Assembly (NCBI GenBank): GCA_021234155.1
Contig: JAJEKV010000055.1
Span: 2,969,090 to 3,033,089, forward strand
Direction: 5' to 3'
Origin: Isoetes taiwanensis
Taxonomy: Eukaryota; Streptophyta; Lycopodiopsida; Isoetales; Isoetaceae
DNA length: 64,000 nucleotides
The position numbers and the translations under genes were made by a program. Below the pieces are notes generated by a model. That model was given only the letters and a program-made list of their open reading frames with translations. It had not been told where the DNA came from and searched no databases. Shown here piece after piece: positions 1 through 13,033 of this stretch; within the stretch, counting starts at the first letter, position 1, and the number at the start of each line of letters is the position of its first letter.

Positions 1-365
1 CCAAAGCAAAAAATAAGACTCACAAATATAAGTTGTTTTCACACTACATGGTGTCTTATGTAAATGAGATACTAACAAATACTAGTGTGAAAACCATCAC
101 AAAATAAGACCACCTTTTATTTTGAATATGATTGGTCAATAGAATAAAATAGAATATAATAAGTGGTGTCTTATTTTATGGCGGGGGAAGTCCCCCGGTA
201 TAAAATAAGACTCCATTGCCCTTACCGAACCTATTTAAACCTACCCGAACCTAAATGAGACATGTCTTATATGGTTCCGTGTGAAAACCAGTTCTTCTTA
301 AACGTTGACATGGACCAATAGTATGCCTTAAAATATAAGACACACTAGTCGTGTGAAAAGCCCCT
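1..365. repeat. MITE-like palindromic repeat region with GTCTTAT motifs
   Basis: The stretch holds at least seven copies of the motif GTCTTAT or its complement ATAAGAC in both orientations (near 12, 52, 105, 168, 204, 263 and 335). There are also several TTTCACAC / GTGTGAAAA pairs. A central palindrome lies at 168-211: arms GTCTTATTTTAT (168-179) and ATAAAATAAGAC (200-211), with an inner GGGGG/CCCCC pair. Motif clusters repeated near the ends are typical of non-autonomous DNA transposons, often hAT-like. No protein is encoded. The left border may lie outside the window, so the element boundaries are not fixed. Confidence 0.5.
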
Positions 366-760
366 AAACCTAAACCTAATAAGAAATGAAACATAAAAAA
401 CCTAATTAAAAAAAAAAACAATTACTATAATACACCAAATATTAAATATACAAGAAATTTATCGCGACGGCCAAGGCCGCCGCGAACATTTCTCTTTCAC
501 TGAGCATTTCTCTGTGCTTAAATAAGTGAGTTGATAAAGAGGAATATTTGCAATATACTTTTGCAAGTTAATTATCATAGTCTTTTATTTTGGCATGTGC
601 ATAGAGGCTTCTTATTGTTGTCGGTGTTAGCATTTGATTAGCATTTGATGATGTTTTCTTAGAAATAGAGATGTCAAAATTTGATATAGTAAATCAATGC
701 CTAGGTTACTTAGCTATTGGTTAGCTATTTGGAGCAGAGTTTAAATTGCTACTCTAGGGC
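366..760. other. AT-rich stretch with one GC-rich hairpin
   Basis: No gene is seen. A GC-rich inverted repeat stands out at 463-484: CGCGACGGCC, a 2-base loop AA, then GGCCGCCGCG, with one mismatch in a 10-bp stem. The rest is AT-rich and gives no recognisable feature. Confidence 0.4.
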
Positions 761-781
761 TTGCACCTTCTTAGCTTTTTA

Positions 782-2112
<1,331 letters not shown>

Positions 2113-3427
2113 CTTTCCTTCACAAGCTCGCAAAAAAACAGATCGATATCACGATTAGATAGAAGTTTTATTGATTATAATCTCGTATTGTAAGGAAAAG
2201 GGACAGATCCGCAAGAAACCGAGACTAATGTGCAAAAGATGTCCAAAAAAAGCAAGGATGGACTAGAACGGAAATAAACAAAATGGGCGTTGCAAAGATG
2301 AAAGTCCGACACAACCCCGTGCGGAGGTGTTGCAACCCCATCATTTACCTAGTACGTTTTTTTTTTTAAGATCCGACATCTTCTCGCTTCATTCACATTC
2401 ACATTTTTCTCAAAGCATCCACAACTTCGCATATTTGCACACCGCCTAACTTAATCAAAGCATTTCCATCAAAGAACTCATTTGCATCGATCCGGTATCT
2501 ACCATGCTAGCGCATTTTGCACCAGGTCAAAAACTCCCCGCTAAAGTCACCATGGCTTATAAAGCAGGAGGACAAACCCGCCTGTTTGGGAAACAAATCG
2601 CCACGAGAGAACGAGAATCGATGCGGTCTCATGAAACTTCTTTATTCCGACAGAGCAAAGGCCTTCGACATACGAATCAAAATTCAAACAATGCACTATA
2701 ACTCCTCCTTCTCCTCGTTTATATAAAAATAATGAATAGAAGAACACCCAGTAGAATAGGGGCGCACCATATCCGAATAGAACCATACCAAAATTTGCTA
2801 TGGCGAATCCAACCGGAAAAAACATGGCAAACCCATTTAAGAGGAGCTGAAGAAGGAGAATAGGATCCGGCGGGTCAAAAAGAGATGGTGCCTTCTCTAA
2901 ACTTCGGCGGTGGAGAGTTGTTTTAAATTTACCGGCGGTCCGGATGTTCGGTGCCTCGGCGTCGAAGGTATAGGCATTATATATGTTAAGATAAGATAAA
3001 GCCCATGAAAAAATTCCTCGCAAATTATATACCTCCGCCGAAATTATGGGAAAAATTTTTATCCCCTAATTTCCCTACGTTACATACTTTTCTTGCGCAA
3101 CTACTTCCTACAATTTTTTTTTTACCGGAAATATCAATTTTCAACCCAGAGTCATTTAACTTCCTAGGAATTTGGTGCACGCTGAATTTATGGTGTATAA
3201 GCCATTGAAGTCGACCTTTGGCCCAGTTTGGGGTTGCGAGCGGTTTAATCCCATTTATTACAGTTGCCGGTATGTGTAGTTGCGTAGTTTGAAAAAAAGC
3301 ATGAGGGATTTGGTGAAAGAAGGTGCGATACTGCTGGGTTTTTTCATATCTAAGTATGTGGAAATAATGGATGGTTGCATGGTAGCGCATATTTCAGTTT
3401 AAATCTGCTCTAGGTGAGGAATCTCTC
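2113..3427. other. Region upstream of the GAPDH copy, no gene recognised
   Basis: Nothing here matches a family I recognise. A 158-codon minus-strand open frame (2,547-3,023) and a 121-codon one (3,025-3,390) exist, but neither has recognisable motifs and their composition looks like chance open frames. The part next to 2,112 would be the 5' flank of the GAPDH copy. Confidence 0.4.
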
Positions 3428-4792
3428 ATGGTATGGGAGATCCATTTCCCTCAAAAACAAGCTCAATCACCGGATCTTTCCGCGTTGAAAAATCTTTATG
3501 AAGTTTTAGAAACAAAATTTGAGAGGTTGAGGAATCAGGTATACTCCAAAATAAGGGATGGGGCAACATCCGAAAACACGGGAGGGTCGATGAAGAGGGA
3601 TTGGCCCATGCGGCTTGGTAAGCCGTTGTTATTTTTACGGGTGCTTGGAATAGGGCTGCTTGTTGGTGTTGTTGGTAGTTTTCACATGTCTAGGTATATT
3701 GGTGGAGCAAAGGCTGGATTTTTTCAGAGTTCTCCATTGCCATGTGTAAAACAAAATGGGCAAAGATCGGGTCCGAGAGTTCTTATGGGAAAACTTCCCT
3801 TATCTTCATAATATGACTGATGAAGAGCTTCTATGGATGGCCTCTATGGTGCGAGAAGATTAGGCACCCTATTAAGCGGATTCCTAAGATAGCATTCATG
3901 TTCTTAACTAAAAAGGCCCATTGCCTTTGTAAGCCTCTCCGACGATTCTTCAAAGGGCATGAGCAGCTGGTATTCTATATATGTGCATACTTTGCTGAAT
4001 TTACTCTCCAAGTTCCCAAATCCTCGACATTTTATGATCGCCCGGATTCCAAGCCAGTTAGGCTCTTTTATTTTTACTTTTATTTTATCATTCTCAGAAA
4101 TTATTTTGTAGAGGCAAAGTCTTTGGACTATTCTAAATTTCTAGAACTCCTCGAGTTTATTGAATTGCTATAAGGTTTTTCATGATAGAGGATGCTTCTC
4201 GTGCCTTTTATAGGGACCGTTAGATTAAAGTGATGGCATCGGATAGTGGTGACTCTGTGAGAGTACCGTGGGTTACGCTTTGGGCCTTTTGTTGTTGGAG
4301 GCAAATCTTTTATTATGTCAACTCCGGAACCCACTGGACTTCTTTATCCGGACTCAGGGGAGGATGTTGGTGTTTGGCTTGAGAAAAATTGGTCTTGAAA
4401 GCTATAAGGAGACTCAAACAAAATGGTGTAAATGGTGAATACTTGAATAGTTTGTCAACATTTTTCCGCAGGCGATTCTTAACCGTTTCATAAAGCGCCG
4501 CCACATGAAGTGGGGATTTCATCACCCTTTGTAGGGAGCTTCGGAATATTAAAGTTGCATGTCTGAAAGGAGAGTAAGAAGTAAGGACTCCTTGGTGGGC
4601 ACCATCTTGTTTCTCTAGTGTTTTGTTAAGCTTGCAAGACATAATCGTCAATCTCGTGTAGTGTCGCTGAAATTTGACCTTTGAGATTGACTTTATTCTG
4701 CAGCTGATCACAACATTATGTTCTTTGTGATTCCTTGTGAAGGTTATGAATAATAAGTATATGATTTGCTTAAAAAAAAAAAAAAAAAAAAA
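3428..4792 (+). pseudogene. Processed retrocopy of a BC10-type (GT14, core-2/I-branching-like) glycosyltransferase
   Basis: The family comprises Golgi type II membrane proteins related to core-2/I-branching N-acetylglucosaminyltransferases. The first 127 codons (3,428-3,811) include a hydrophobic segment near residues 66-85 (PLLFLRVLGIGLLVGVVGSF), the expected signal anchor. The start of the catalytic region follows in shifting frames: HNMTDEELLWMASMV (about 3,805-3,855), then RIPKIAFMFLTKKA and FFKGHEQL (about 3,880-3,970), then STFYDR (about 4,025). These match the conserved DEELLWRASMVPRI ... FKRVPKIAFMFLT ... FFKGHEG ... FYxRxIPSQ series of plant BC10 proteins. Downstream coding sequence is not recognisable. 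The copy has no introns and ends in a 21-base A run (4,772-4,792) about 25 bases after an AATAATAAG stretch, which points to reverse transcription of an mRNA. No clear target-site duplication was found. It is broken by several frameshifts. Confidence 0.7.
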
Positions 4793-4919
4793 CTCCATGA
4801 AGGCATTGAGCAAGAATTTATATATATGGTGTTTGAACTTGTAATAGTGCTGAATGGATGTTTCTTCATTTCTCAATGTTAGATGGAAGATTTTCCCATT
4901 TTCTTTTCACCCGCTTTAG

Positions 4920-7900
4920 TTAGGGCCCGAAGGGCCAAAATTTTAATATAACAATCAACACACAACTACCATTAACATTATTAACATAAACCATTGCATT
5001 TGGACACACATTTAAATTAAAATCCCCTTAAACCCCCTTTGGTTTGGATGCATATTCACACGGGGGTTCATAGGGCACAGCGAGAGCCTCTAAAATATAT
5101 TAACAATACATGTATAAAATTAATACCATTAAGTACATTCTCTCAAACCTTATAGTATTTTGCAAATCTTAATATCACGGTTATACAAAAACTTGTACAT
5201 GCATACCCCACAAGCGAGGATCGCTATATGCGGTCGGATCAAGGAATAAAAGGGCAAATAATAATAATAATAATATTATTAATCTTGCCTGGGTCATTCC
5301 CCTTAGGGCCATGAGGCATCATTTACAATGAGATGTTCTCAATTTCAATATAAGAGCTTCGATGCCTTTCAACATCTAGCATAAATTTACCCAATTGATT
5401 TGGGTCCCTTTGTAACAAATCATAGAAAGGCGTCTCGGTTATACCATGTCTACATCTTATGCTCTGTGTTGGCTACAAAAAGGAAAGTATGTGATTAAGT
5501 CTTCCACACGGTCTTCATCAGCGGACTTACAAATGCGCTCTTCTCTTGGAATTTGGTTCCACCTACATCTCCACTTTTAGTCTATGAGGCTGGTGCGATA
5601 TCTAGCAATTACCCTCCTTATCCACCTTTGCTTTTGATTTTTGCAGATAATCTTGCTCGTGTAAATTATCATTGGATTGATTTCAGCTCTATAAAAATCA
5701 AGGCGTGTGCTATGCTTTTGGCACATCCTCTCAACAAACTTGAGCCGCACCAAATCTCGGATTCCTTCCTCGAACCGCGGCGGTCGCCTTACGAGATCCC
5801 CCCACCTTTCCATCCATTTAACCACATCATACATCCAACCTTTTTCTCGTGTTAGATTAGCCGCTACCTTTGGGAGTCTCACATCATCCGATTCGTAGTC
5901 TCTACCCACATAAGACAAAGTTTGACATAATGTATACGCCTCTAGGGGCAACATCACTGCCTCGCTAACGAGTTTCATATTGTATCGATCTTTTGACCCC
6001 CTAATTCCTCCTGCAAAATAGTTTGAGCACGCTCCCTCTTGCCCAAAGCCTTGGAGATAAGGGGACTTGGCCCAAATTTGGGATCCATATAATGTCCTTG
6101 TTTTTGTACTAAAAGTCCTAAACAACATTCTTTTTTCATATGCCAAGGCTGCAGAGATGCCTTGTGACATCGTATGAGCATCTTTGTCTGATCTTGGTCT
6201 TCCCTCCTGTTACTCTGTTTTTGACACAACGCTTCCAACTATAATTGGAGCACAATTCCAATCCCAGGATATTTATAGTGATCCACAATCTCAAGCCGGT
6301 AGATTTTTGTATAAAACAAGGTCTATTCTGATCCCAAAAGACCATGCATTTGGTCTTCTTCATATTTACACTCATTTTCTTATCATCACAAAAATGCTCA
6401 AATTGTCTAAATGTTCTTTGTAAACCTTCTTGAGAATCGACAACAACACTATATCATCTGCATATAAAAGTAATTGAATTATGTACCTTCCAGTGGTGCA
6501 CGCCTTTTGCATACAGTGCATGCCAATCTTCTAGCTCATCTATAAACATCCCAAATAGTGTTGGAGACAAGGGGCATCCTTGCTTGACTCAATCGTACTC
6601 TGTATCTCCTCGGGCATATGAACCCGATAATCGACCAACACTTCCTCATATACGGTTTTTCTACAGCACCCTTAAAGCACTTTCGGAATCCCAATTCTTT
6701 CCATCCTAGCTCCTAGTTCATATCACGGGAGCGGTGTCAAATGCTTTGGAAAAGTCTATGTAAGCTACATATAAGCGCCTTCCTTGGGCCCTTAGCTTGT
6801 TCAATCAATGTCCTCATTGTCAAGATATGATCTAATGTGCTATGCTTTCTCCTAAAACCAGCTTGGCCTTTTGCTCTTTTCCCATTAGTCTCAAACCAGA
6901 TTACTAAGTTTGTGCTCCAACAAAGCTCCCAAAAGCTTAGAAAACACTTCCCAACCATGATTGTGCGATAGTTCTTGACATCTGCATCTTTGCTTTGCCT
7001 TGTGTATCGGTACAACCCTACATGTGCGTAATCTTTTGGGAGGCCCTCTTTAGTAGCTCTATTCATCATATCACGTAGCTTGTACCACAATTTTTCTCCA
7101 CCCCACTTCAACAATTCTGCTTTTTGCCCCTCTAAATCTGCATTTGCTTTTCCATTACTCATCCTCTCAAGTTGATATTTGATCTCATTTCTTGAAAAAA
7201 AACTCCATTTGTACTGGCATGGTTGCATGCTTAATGCATTGCTTCAAAGTCTGACTCTTGTACCAAGACAAGAAGATCATGTGTGTTTATTTACTTTTTT
7301 TAGGGTGTGGCGTAAATGGTGGACCAAAAAGCTTTGGCTTATTCTGAGCATGTGCATCATTTCCCTGTCTCCTCTCTATGTATATAAGCTTCTTCTTTAC
7401 GATGAGTCTTTTATACCACTTGGGCTTCACTCTTGCAACCTGCTGGTATCTTAGCTCTTGCTTCTCTACATTCTTCATCCCACCAAGAGTTATGTGTGGC
7501 GTCCGGTTCGCCTCCTAGTGAGCCCAAATGTGTCCTTTGCCGCCACTAAAATTACTCCTTAAGAACAGCCTGGCATCATGCTCTAATGTACCCATTTTGG
7601 GACTGATATCCGGCCAAGCTTTCAAGGTTCTTCTGGTATTCCTCTCTTAATTGATACTTTATCCAGAATTTTGGAACAAGCGAGGATTGAGAGGATTTTC
7701 TCTTAGCATACTTTTGATATGGAACTTTAATGGTCTATGGTCCGATTACGGCGACATTACTTATCTCAAAATGCTCAACATGCTCATGGCTTGGAGCAAT
7801 GAGATAATCAATGGTGCTCTCTCACCGTTCAAGATATGTACGTTGAATGAAGACATCGGGCGTTCAATCCGTTGATGATCTTCAAATTGCGGCATGTACA

Positions 7901-8291
7901 AAACTCCAACAAATATTCTCCCATCAAGTTCTTAACTTCATCCCTTGATATCGCGATTAAAGCTAGGATCCACCTGTTCATTCAAAAGGTAATCTCCCTC
8001 TTGTTCAAACGATGTTGCTTGCTGCCCACCTGTCCTCGCATTAAAATCTCCTATTATCAGCACCCTCCCTTTTGTTTGCATGCTTCTCACTTCCAATGTG
8101 AGGTCATGTAATGGGTTTTCTTTCTGCATATTAGCCTGGTTATAAATATGCCCATCCGACAGCTCTCGTTGCCCGGAGTAACCCCCGTGTGAATATGCAC
8201 CCAAACCAAAGGGGGTTTAAGGGGGATTTTAATTTAAATGTGTCAAATGCAATGGTTTATGTTAATAATGTTAATGGTAGTTGTGTGTTCA
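4920..8291. mobile_element. MITE-X copy 1, split by an RTE-type LINE
   Basis: MITE-X is defined here from copies within this window. It is a roughly 0.5-kb element with long, imperfect terminal inverted repeats that begin near GGCCCCGAAGGGGCC and contain CCCCCTTTGGTTT and ATTCACACGGGGG. The left half of this copy is 4,920-5,260 and the right half 8,149-8,291. The right half is the inverted complement of the left over the segment holding CACACGGGGGTT and CCCCCTTTGGTTT. The outermost right end is missing and runs into a Helitron tail at 8,288. The two halves are separated by a LINE with an AAATA duplication. There is no coding capacity. Confidence 0.75.
5261..8143 (-). mobile_element. 5'-truncated RTE-clade LINE inserted in MITE-X
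   Basis: A minus-strand non-LTR retrotransposon. From right to left it encodes the end of the endonuclease (RVLIIGDFNARTGG, about 8,010-8,055) and the RT fingers (NGKANADLEGQKAELLKWGG; YRTIMVGKC; GQAGFRRKHSTLDHILTMRTL, about 6,800-7,160). The RT palm follows with QGCPLSPTLFGMFIDELE (about 6,530-6,590) and the catalytic LLLYADDIVL (about 6,447-6,477). The C-terminal region contains KRMLFRTFSTKTRTLYGSQIW (about 6,070-6,140). The wording of these blocks is typical of the RTE clade, and so is the 3' tail, an (ATT)n run at 5,261-5,280, not poly(A). The flanks carry AAATA duplicates (5,256-5,260 and 8,144-8,148), and the uninterrupted target is readable at 20,432-20,460. The front of the endonuclease is missing and the frame changes several times, so this copy is dead. 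Confidence 0.85.
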
Positions 8292-8404
8292 TTCTTGCAA
8301 GCATCAACCTGTGCTGTTGTTAGAAGTTGCACATATGGAAGTTAAAGGCTGCGTAAAAACACAAGTCAGGACATTAGCAGCAGCGCCGGACACCGTTACT
8401 AGTG
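8288..8404 (+). mobile_element. Helitron 3'-end fragment
   Basis: The sequence from TTCATTCTTGC to GTTACTAGT matches 56,388-56,512 almost throughout, including GTTGCACATAT, GTAAAAACACA and GACATTAGC. The matching copy ends in a strong hairpin followed by ACTAG and T, which is the Helitron 3' signature. In this copy the hairpin is eroded (GCAGCAGCGCCGGAC), but the ACTAGT end remains. Confidence 0.6.
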
Positions 8405-9566
8405 ATATATTATAAAAATATCACCAAGAAGATTCAAAAGGAAAATGTTGTTTCTCATGTTAATGTAATACAAAAATTTATCGTGTAATACGATTTGCCT
8501 TGAGTTTCTTTTCCCAAATATTCAATTAAATAGATAGAACCACTACACTATAGGTGAAACATCATGTGTAGATGGTGCAAGAAAGGAATTTGCAAATTTT
8601 TGAAGTTGCAAATATGCAAATCTTGGAGTTGCAAATATCCACCGATGGGAACCAAATTTAATGGTTTGAAAGAGACCAAGAATTTGTACACAATCTATGA
8701 ATCTAATGGTCATGGAATATTAATCCAAAACGAAACTCTCAAACATCCTCAAGATTATTATTTCCATTCCCATGATAAAGAAATGCATATAGGAATCTAA
8801 TTGTATGCAGTTACAATTTCAAGGTGAGTTACAATTTCAACGTCACATTTATGTTTATGCGAGAGCATGTAAAGGTATATATCTTGAATATTCCGCCTTG
8901 CCCAACTATATAGATGAGATGACAAAGCATTACATAAATCTATATTTCGAGGATGAAATATTCTCTTGGAAAAAGGTTTCAAAATTGCCAAGACCTATAG
9001 AATATTGTTACTTCCCATTAGTGTAGCTTGGTTATATCAAAAATTGATCAAACCTATAATCTCCCAACAAGCGGAATAGCATATCTTACATGAATAGAAT
9101 AGCATATCTTACATGAGTGCAAATTGTGTTCAATCTGATTTACCACCAACTAATATTTTTCCAAACACATCAAAATAATTTTAAAGGGAAAAAATACATT
9201 CAAACTACCTCCCCAATGTTTCTTAGCATGAAAGATTCTCGCCATATCAAGGATGGGAAAAATGTCCATTCATGACATCGAGAAAGTGGATCGGTATGTG
9301 GCGGGTATTTGTACTTGCATGTGGTTCTTACAAGAGTTTCAAATTTTATTACCCAAAGCGGTTTTATAGAAACCTTTTCAATTACTTTACGGCAATACAA
9401 AGTCAAACTCTAAACCACCATACCTACCCAACTTTAAGAGAATAACACTGGCAACTAAGGCTTGACTTCTCCTTACTTTAACATTGCCCAAACATTCCAA
9501 TTGCTTTTGTTTAAAGCAAAAATCGGAGAGGGTATGCAATCTATATGGATCATAATGTTACTATCT
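8405..9566. other. AT-rich stretch, no gene recognised
   Basis: Short open frames of 60-80 codons occur on both strands (for example 8,564-8,800 and 8,805-9,026), but none shows a family motif. No RNA gene or clear repeat is seen. Confidence 0.4.
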
Positions 9567-11064
9567 ATTACAATGCCATATGTGGTGACAATACCTATGC
9601 CCTTAGAAATTTGTGAAGGACTTGACAAAGCCCAAAGAAAAGCTTCTCATTACACATCAGTTCATCATACAACAAGGATCCAACATTTTCAGACCGAAGT
9701 AAAAATTGAAAACCATTTGCATAAGTATTTACAAACTGCTAAACAGTTCACTTGAGGGCAAAAGCGCCTTTTCATCAAAAAGATTCATGAGACTCCAAGT
9801 CATCCACCAATACCAATAAAAGAATAATAGCATTTGGGATTTCATAGAACCACGGTTCTTTTACTTGAGCATGCATGAGAAGCTGTCTAATTGAATGATG
9901 TTATCGTGTTTTTGTCAAGAGAGCAAACGGGAAAATTTTGCGGCAATTGTCTATTCAGTTCATGAAAAGCTCATGGTGATAACGAGGATAACATCAGATT
10001 GCCTTACAAAAAGAACCATCATAAGAAGCGGAAAATACTAATCCAGTTGGAACTTTTCCATATCATCTACGTCTCTATATCCAATATCATCATTATCCAC
10101 ATTAATGGTTGCATTTTCATCAACCATTAAAATGGACAATGCCCACTTAATGTCGATTTTAAATTTGCAAAACTACTATTCAATTTGTGGCTTGCATCTA
10201 AATTATATACTTGAAATTTTGGGAAAGTCTATGGCTTAAAAGAAAGGATTCCAACCATTGCGAGAAGTGGCAAAGCACTCATTTTACTGCTGAAATATCC
10301 TTCGATCTTATATGAAGCATTATATATTACAATGCCATATGTAGTGACAATACCTATATGCCCTTAGAAATTTGTGAAGGACTTGACAAAACCAAAGAAA
10401 AGCTTCTCATTACACATCGGTTCATCCTACAAAAAAAGATCCAACATTTTTTAGACCGAAGTAAAATTGAAAACCATTTGCATAAGTACTTACAAACTTC
10501 TAAAAAGCAGTTCACTTGAGGCAAAGCTGCCTTTTCATCAAAACATTCATGAGACTCCAAGTCATCCACCAATACCAATAAAAGAATAATAGCATTTGGG
10601 ATTTCATAGAACGGGGTTCTTTTACTTGAATGCATGAGAAGCTGTCTAATTGAATGATGTTATCGAGTTTTTGTCAAGAGAGGAACAAGAAAATTTTGCG
10701 ACAAGTGTCTATTCGGTTCATGAAAAGTTAATGGTGATACTTGAGGATAACATCAGTTGCCTTACAAAGGAACCACCATAAAGAGCGAGGACAATACTAA
10801 TCCAGTTGGAACTTTTCCATATCATCTATGTCTCTATATCCAATATATCCTCATCCTGTTAATGGTTGCATTTTCATCAACCATTAAAATGGACAATGCC
10901 CGCAATGTCGATTTTAAATTTGCAAAAAAACTACTATCCCAATTTGTGGCTTGCATCTAAATTATATACTTGAGTTTGGGAAAGTCCATGGCTTAAAAGA
11001 AAAGGACTCCAACCATTGCTTGAAGTGGCAAAGCACTCATTTTCTGCTGAAATATCCTTCGATC
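9567..11064. repeat. Tandem duplication of a 0.75-kb segment (two copies)
   Basis: Copy 1 (about 9,567-10,314) and copy 2 (about 10,327-11,064) are direct repeats. Both start near ACAATGCCATATGT, share CCCTTAGAAATTTGTGAAGG, TAATCCAGTTGGAACTTTTC and AAAATGGACAATGCCC, and end at GAAATATCCTTCGATC. They differ by scattered substitutions and small indels. The content is not recognised. A 93-codon minus-strand frame (10,354-10,635) in copy 2 is disrupted in copy 1. Confidence 0.75.
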
Positions 11065-11246
11065 CCTGCATTAACACGAAGCTAAAACCTTGATCGGAGG
11101 ATTTCCCTGCCAAAGCGATCCGCGAACACGGGAATCAAACCCACTAGGCTGGCCCACGACGGCTCGCAATTTAGAAAAGCACGGCGGCCCGGCGGCTATG
11201 GCGCCGGGAATTCCTCCTTGTCCCCATGTTTGCAGGGAATTTCTTT

Positions 11247-11734
11247 TTCCCCTTGGTATATGACAATCTTTTCAAGAATATGCAAACAAATCTTCAAGAA
11301 TATGCAAACCCTAGATTAGATATATTCATTTTTTGAAATCAAATAACAATTGTCACAACAATCTCAATCCATCCATGTTTTAGATCCTTGGCAAGGCATC
11401 TTGTTCTTCTCTTTTAAATGATTAGTATAAGGGTTTGTGTGATTACAACCATGAAACAAATACAATTATTGATGATTGGATGGTCCATAGCTATTGTAAA
11501 CTTTCTTAAAAAAACTACTAGGGACTAAAAAATAACATAACCACTTTGAGTATAGGAACAAGAGTGAGCTCAAACTAGAGCGGTATAGAGAATACTCTAT
11601 AAGCAAAAAGTTGATATAAAGGAATAAACAAAATTTTATTAACATTTGTGATAATCACAATATCTAGTCCATGCAAATAAGACAATGATAATTACTCTAA
11701 TATGGTCTCCTTGGGCGATAAAGACAAGCCAATT
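11247..11734 (-). other. 3' flank of unit 1 mannanase, left edge of the array
   Basis: Homology to the left flanks of the other mannanase copies (from about 43,640 and 49,575) begins near GACAATCTTTTCAAGAATATG and runs without a long break into the gene. Left of about 11,247 the similarity stops, so this is the detectable left edge of the three-unit array. No coding sequence is seen. Confidence 0.6.
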
Positions 11735-13033
11735 CTATTTATGGTCCATCTTGAACAAAGTAACCACTACGCTCGAGTTCACCAATTCGAACAACAATGC
11801 CATCGACTCCCCAACTTGGCGGTATGGTGTGCCATATAGCACCCAAATCAAGCCTCCGATTGGCGGAGTAGGATGCTCAAATATATAACCGAACACATTA
11901 TTGAAGAAGATAAGCTTTTGTGGGAGGTTGGAATGTCCAAGTCCAAATTCCCCAAATAATACAGGGCTTGCTAGCAATATAACATGGGCATCATGTTGAT
12001 GCTCCCCCTAACCCAATCATGTGCATATTGAAGTTGGCCTTGCAAAGTGCGAATCCAATTAAACCATTTTGGATAAAATGGGCTGAAGCGTAATCAATGT
12101 GGGGGCTTACGTTTGTGTCTAATGAAATCAATTCCAGGATGTGGATCCTCTCCATTCACTCTAAGCCGTGAATTAGCAATGTAGAAACCTTCTGCCCCAT
12201 TAGAAAGCAAATGTTTGGCATCTATAGATTTTATAAAAGATGACATCTCATTGGTCCATGCCTCCAATGTATTCCCAGAAGTGTCATTATGACAGCGTGG
12301 TTCATTCAAGAGTTCCCAAGAGAAAATAGCGGGCTCTTCGCTATACTTTATGCCAGTGAAACGATTGGTTCTATTTAAGATCATCTGTATATCATTCTTG
12401 AAGAAGGTCTTTGCCTTCTCATTCGTAAAGAACAAGTCTTCAAGTTTAGAGTCGACAGGTGTAGATGAGTTCATGGCCCATTGAACATACACAAGCTTGC
12501 CACCATAAGCTGGCCAATTGTTACCAAAAGGGATGAGAACCTTAAGACCAAGTCTTTTGGCCTCTGAGATGACAAAATCAAGGCCTTCCATATTGGTATA
12601 GTTGTATTGACCAGGGCTTGTCTGCCAAGCATCCGATGCATTTTGTCTTGGGAATATTATTCGACTATTGGTGAAATCGTTAAACCCTCGAGCACGTGCA
12701 GCTCCAAAAGATGTTATCTCGGGCCAATTGCTTTGATTCAAGGCCATGTAGGGTAACAAAAGGCATTGAATCCATGAACATAGTAAGGACGACCATTAAG
12801 AGTAAATTGAATGCCATTGACACGAACCCAATCATCATTCTTATGTGGAGCAGGATTAGGGGCAGGGAAGTGAGGGGCAGGGGGATGAGAATGGTTGTGG
12901 TGTGAAAAAGAACTAAAAGAAGGGAAACGAAGAGGCGGGGTGAGAAATGGATATGAGGAGCAGCTTGGCATAAAGATAAAGTAGCAACTAGATATATTGA
13001 TAAGACAATGGTGCTCATGTTAAAAGAACCCAT
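11735..13033 (-). pseudogene. MAN: Endo-beta-1,4-mannanase, array unit 1 (GH5), multi-frame copy
   Basis: A secreted glycoside hydrolase family 5 enzyme that cleaves mannan in the cell wall. The start at 13,033 gives MGSFNMSTIVLSIYLVATLS and then CQA, a signal peptide. A Pro/Ser-rich stretch follows, then NDDWVRVNGIQFTLNGRPYY, the usual first strand of the family. Later come the barrel regions LGLKVLIPFGNNWPAYGG and FSWELLNEPRCHNDTSG, where E of NEP is the acid/base, and then VLFGEFGLG, whose E is the nucleophile. The coding sequence appears intronless and lies in at least three frames (12,680-13,033; 12,094-12,759; 11,735-11,977). A TATA-like TTTTTATA on the plus strand at 13,097-13,104 (TATAAAAA on the gene strand) lies about 65 bases upstream of the ATG. 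This copy keeps ten residues (VNGIQFTLNG) that units 2 and 3 have lost. Some frame changes may be assembly errors. Confidence 0.9.

Noticed and set aside
2547-3023. 158-codon minus-strand open frame
   Set aside because: It has no recognisable domain and lies next to other chance frames in the flank of the GAPDH copy.
7938-8204. Complete start of a LINE protein (frame opening MGAYSHGGYSGQRE)
   Set aside because: The first residues come from the flanking MITE-X sequence; the LINE begins only at about 8,143.
11110-11170. tRNA-like or SINE-like boxes on the minus strand (GTGGGTTTGATTCCCG)
   Set aside because: The B-box-like sequence has no properly spaced A box, and no cloverleaf can be drawn.
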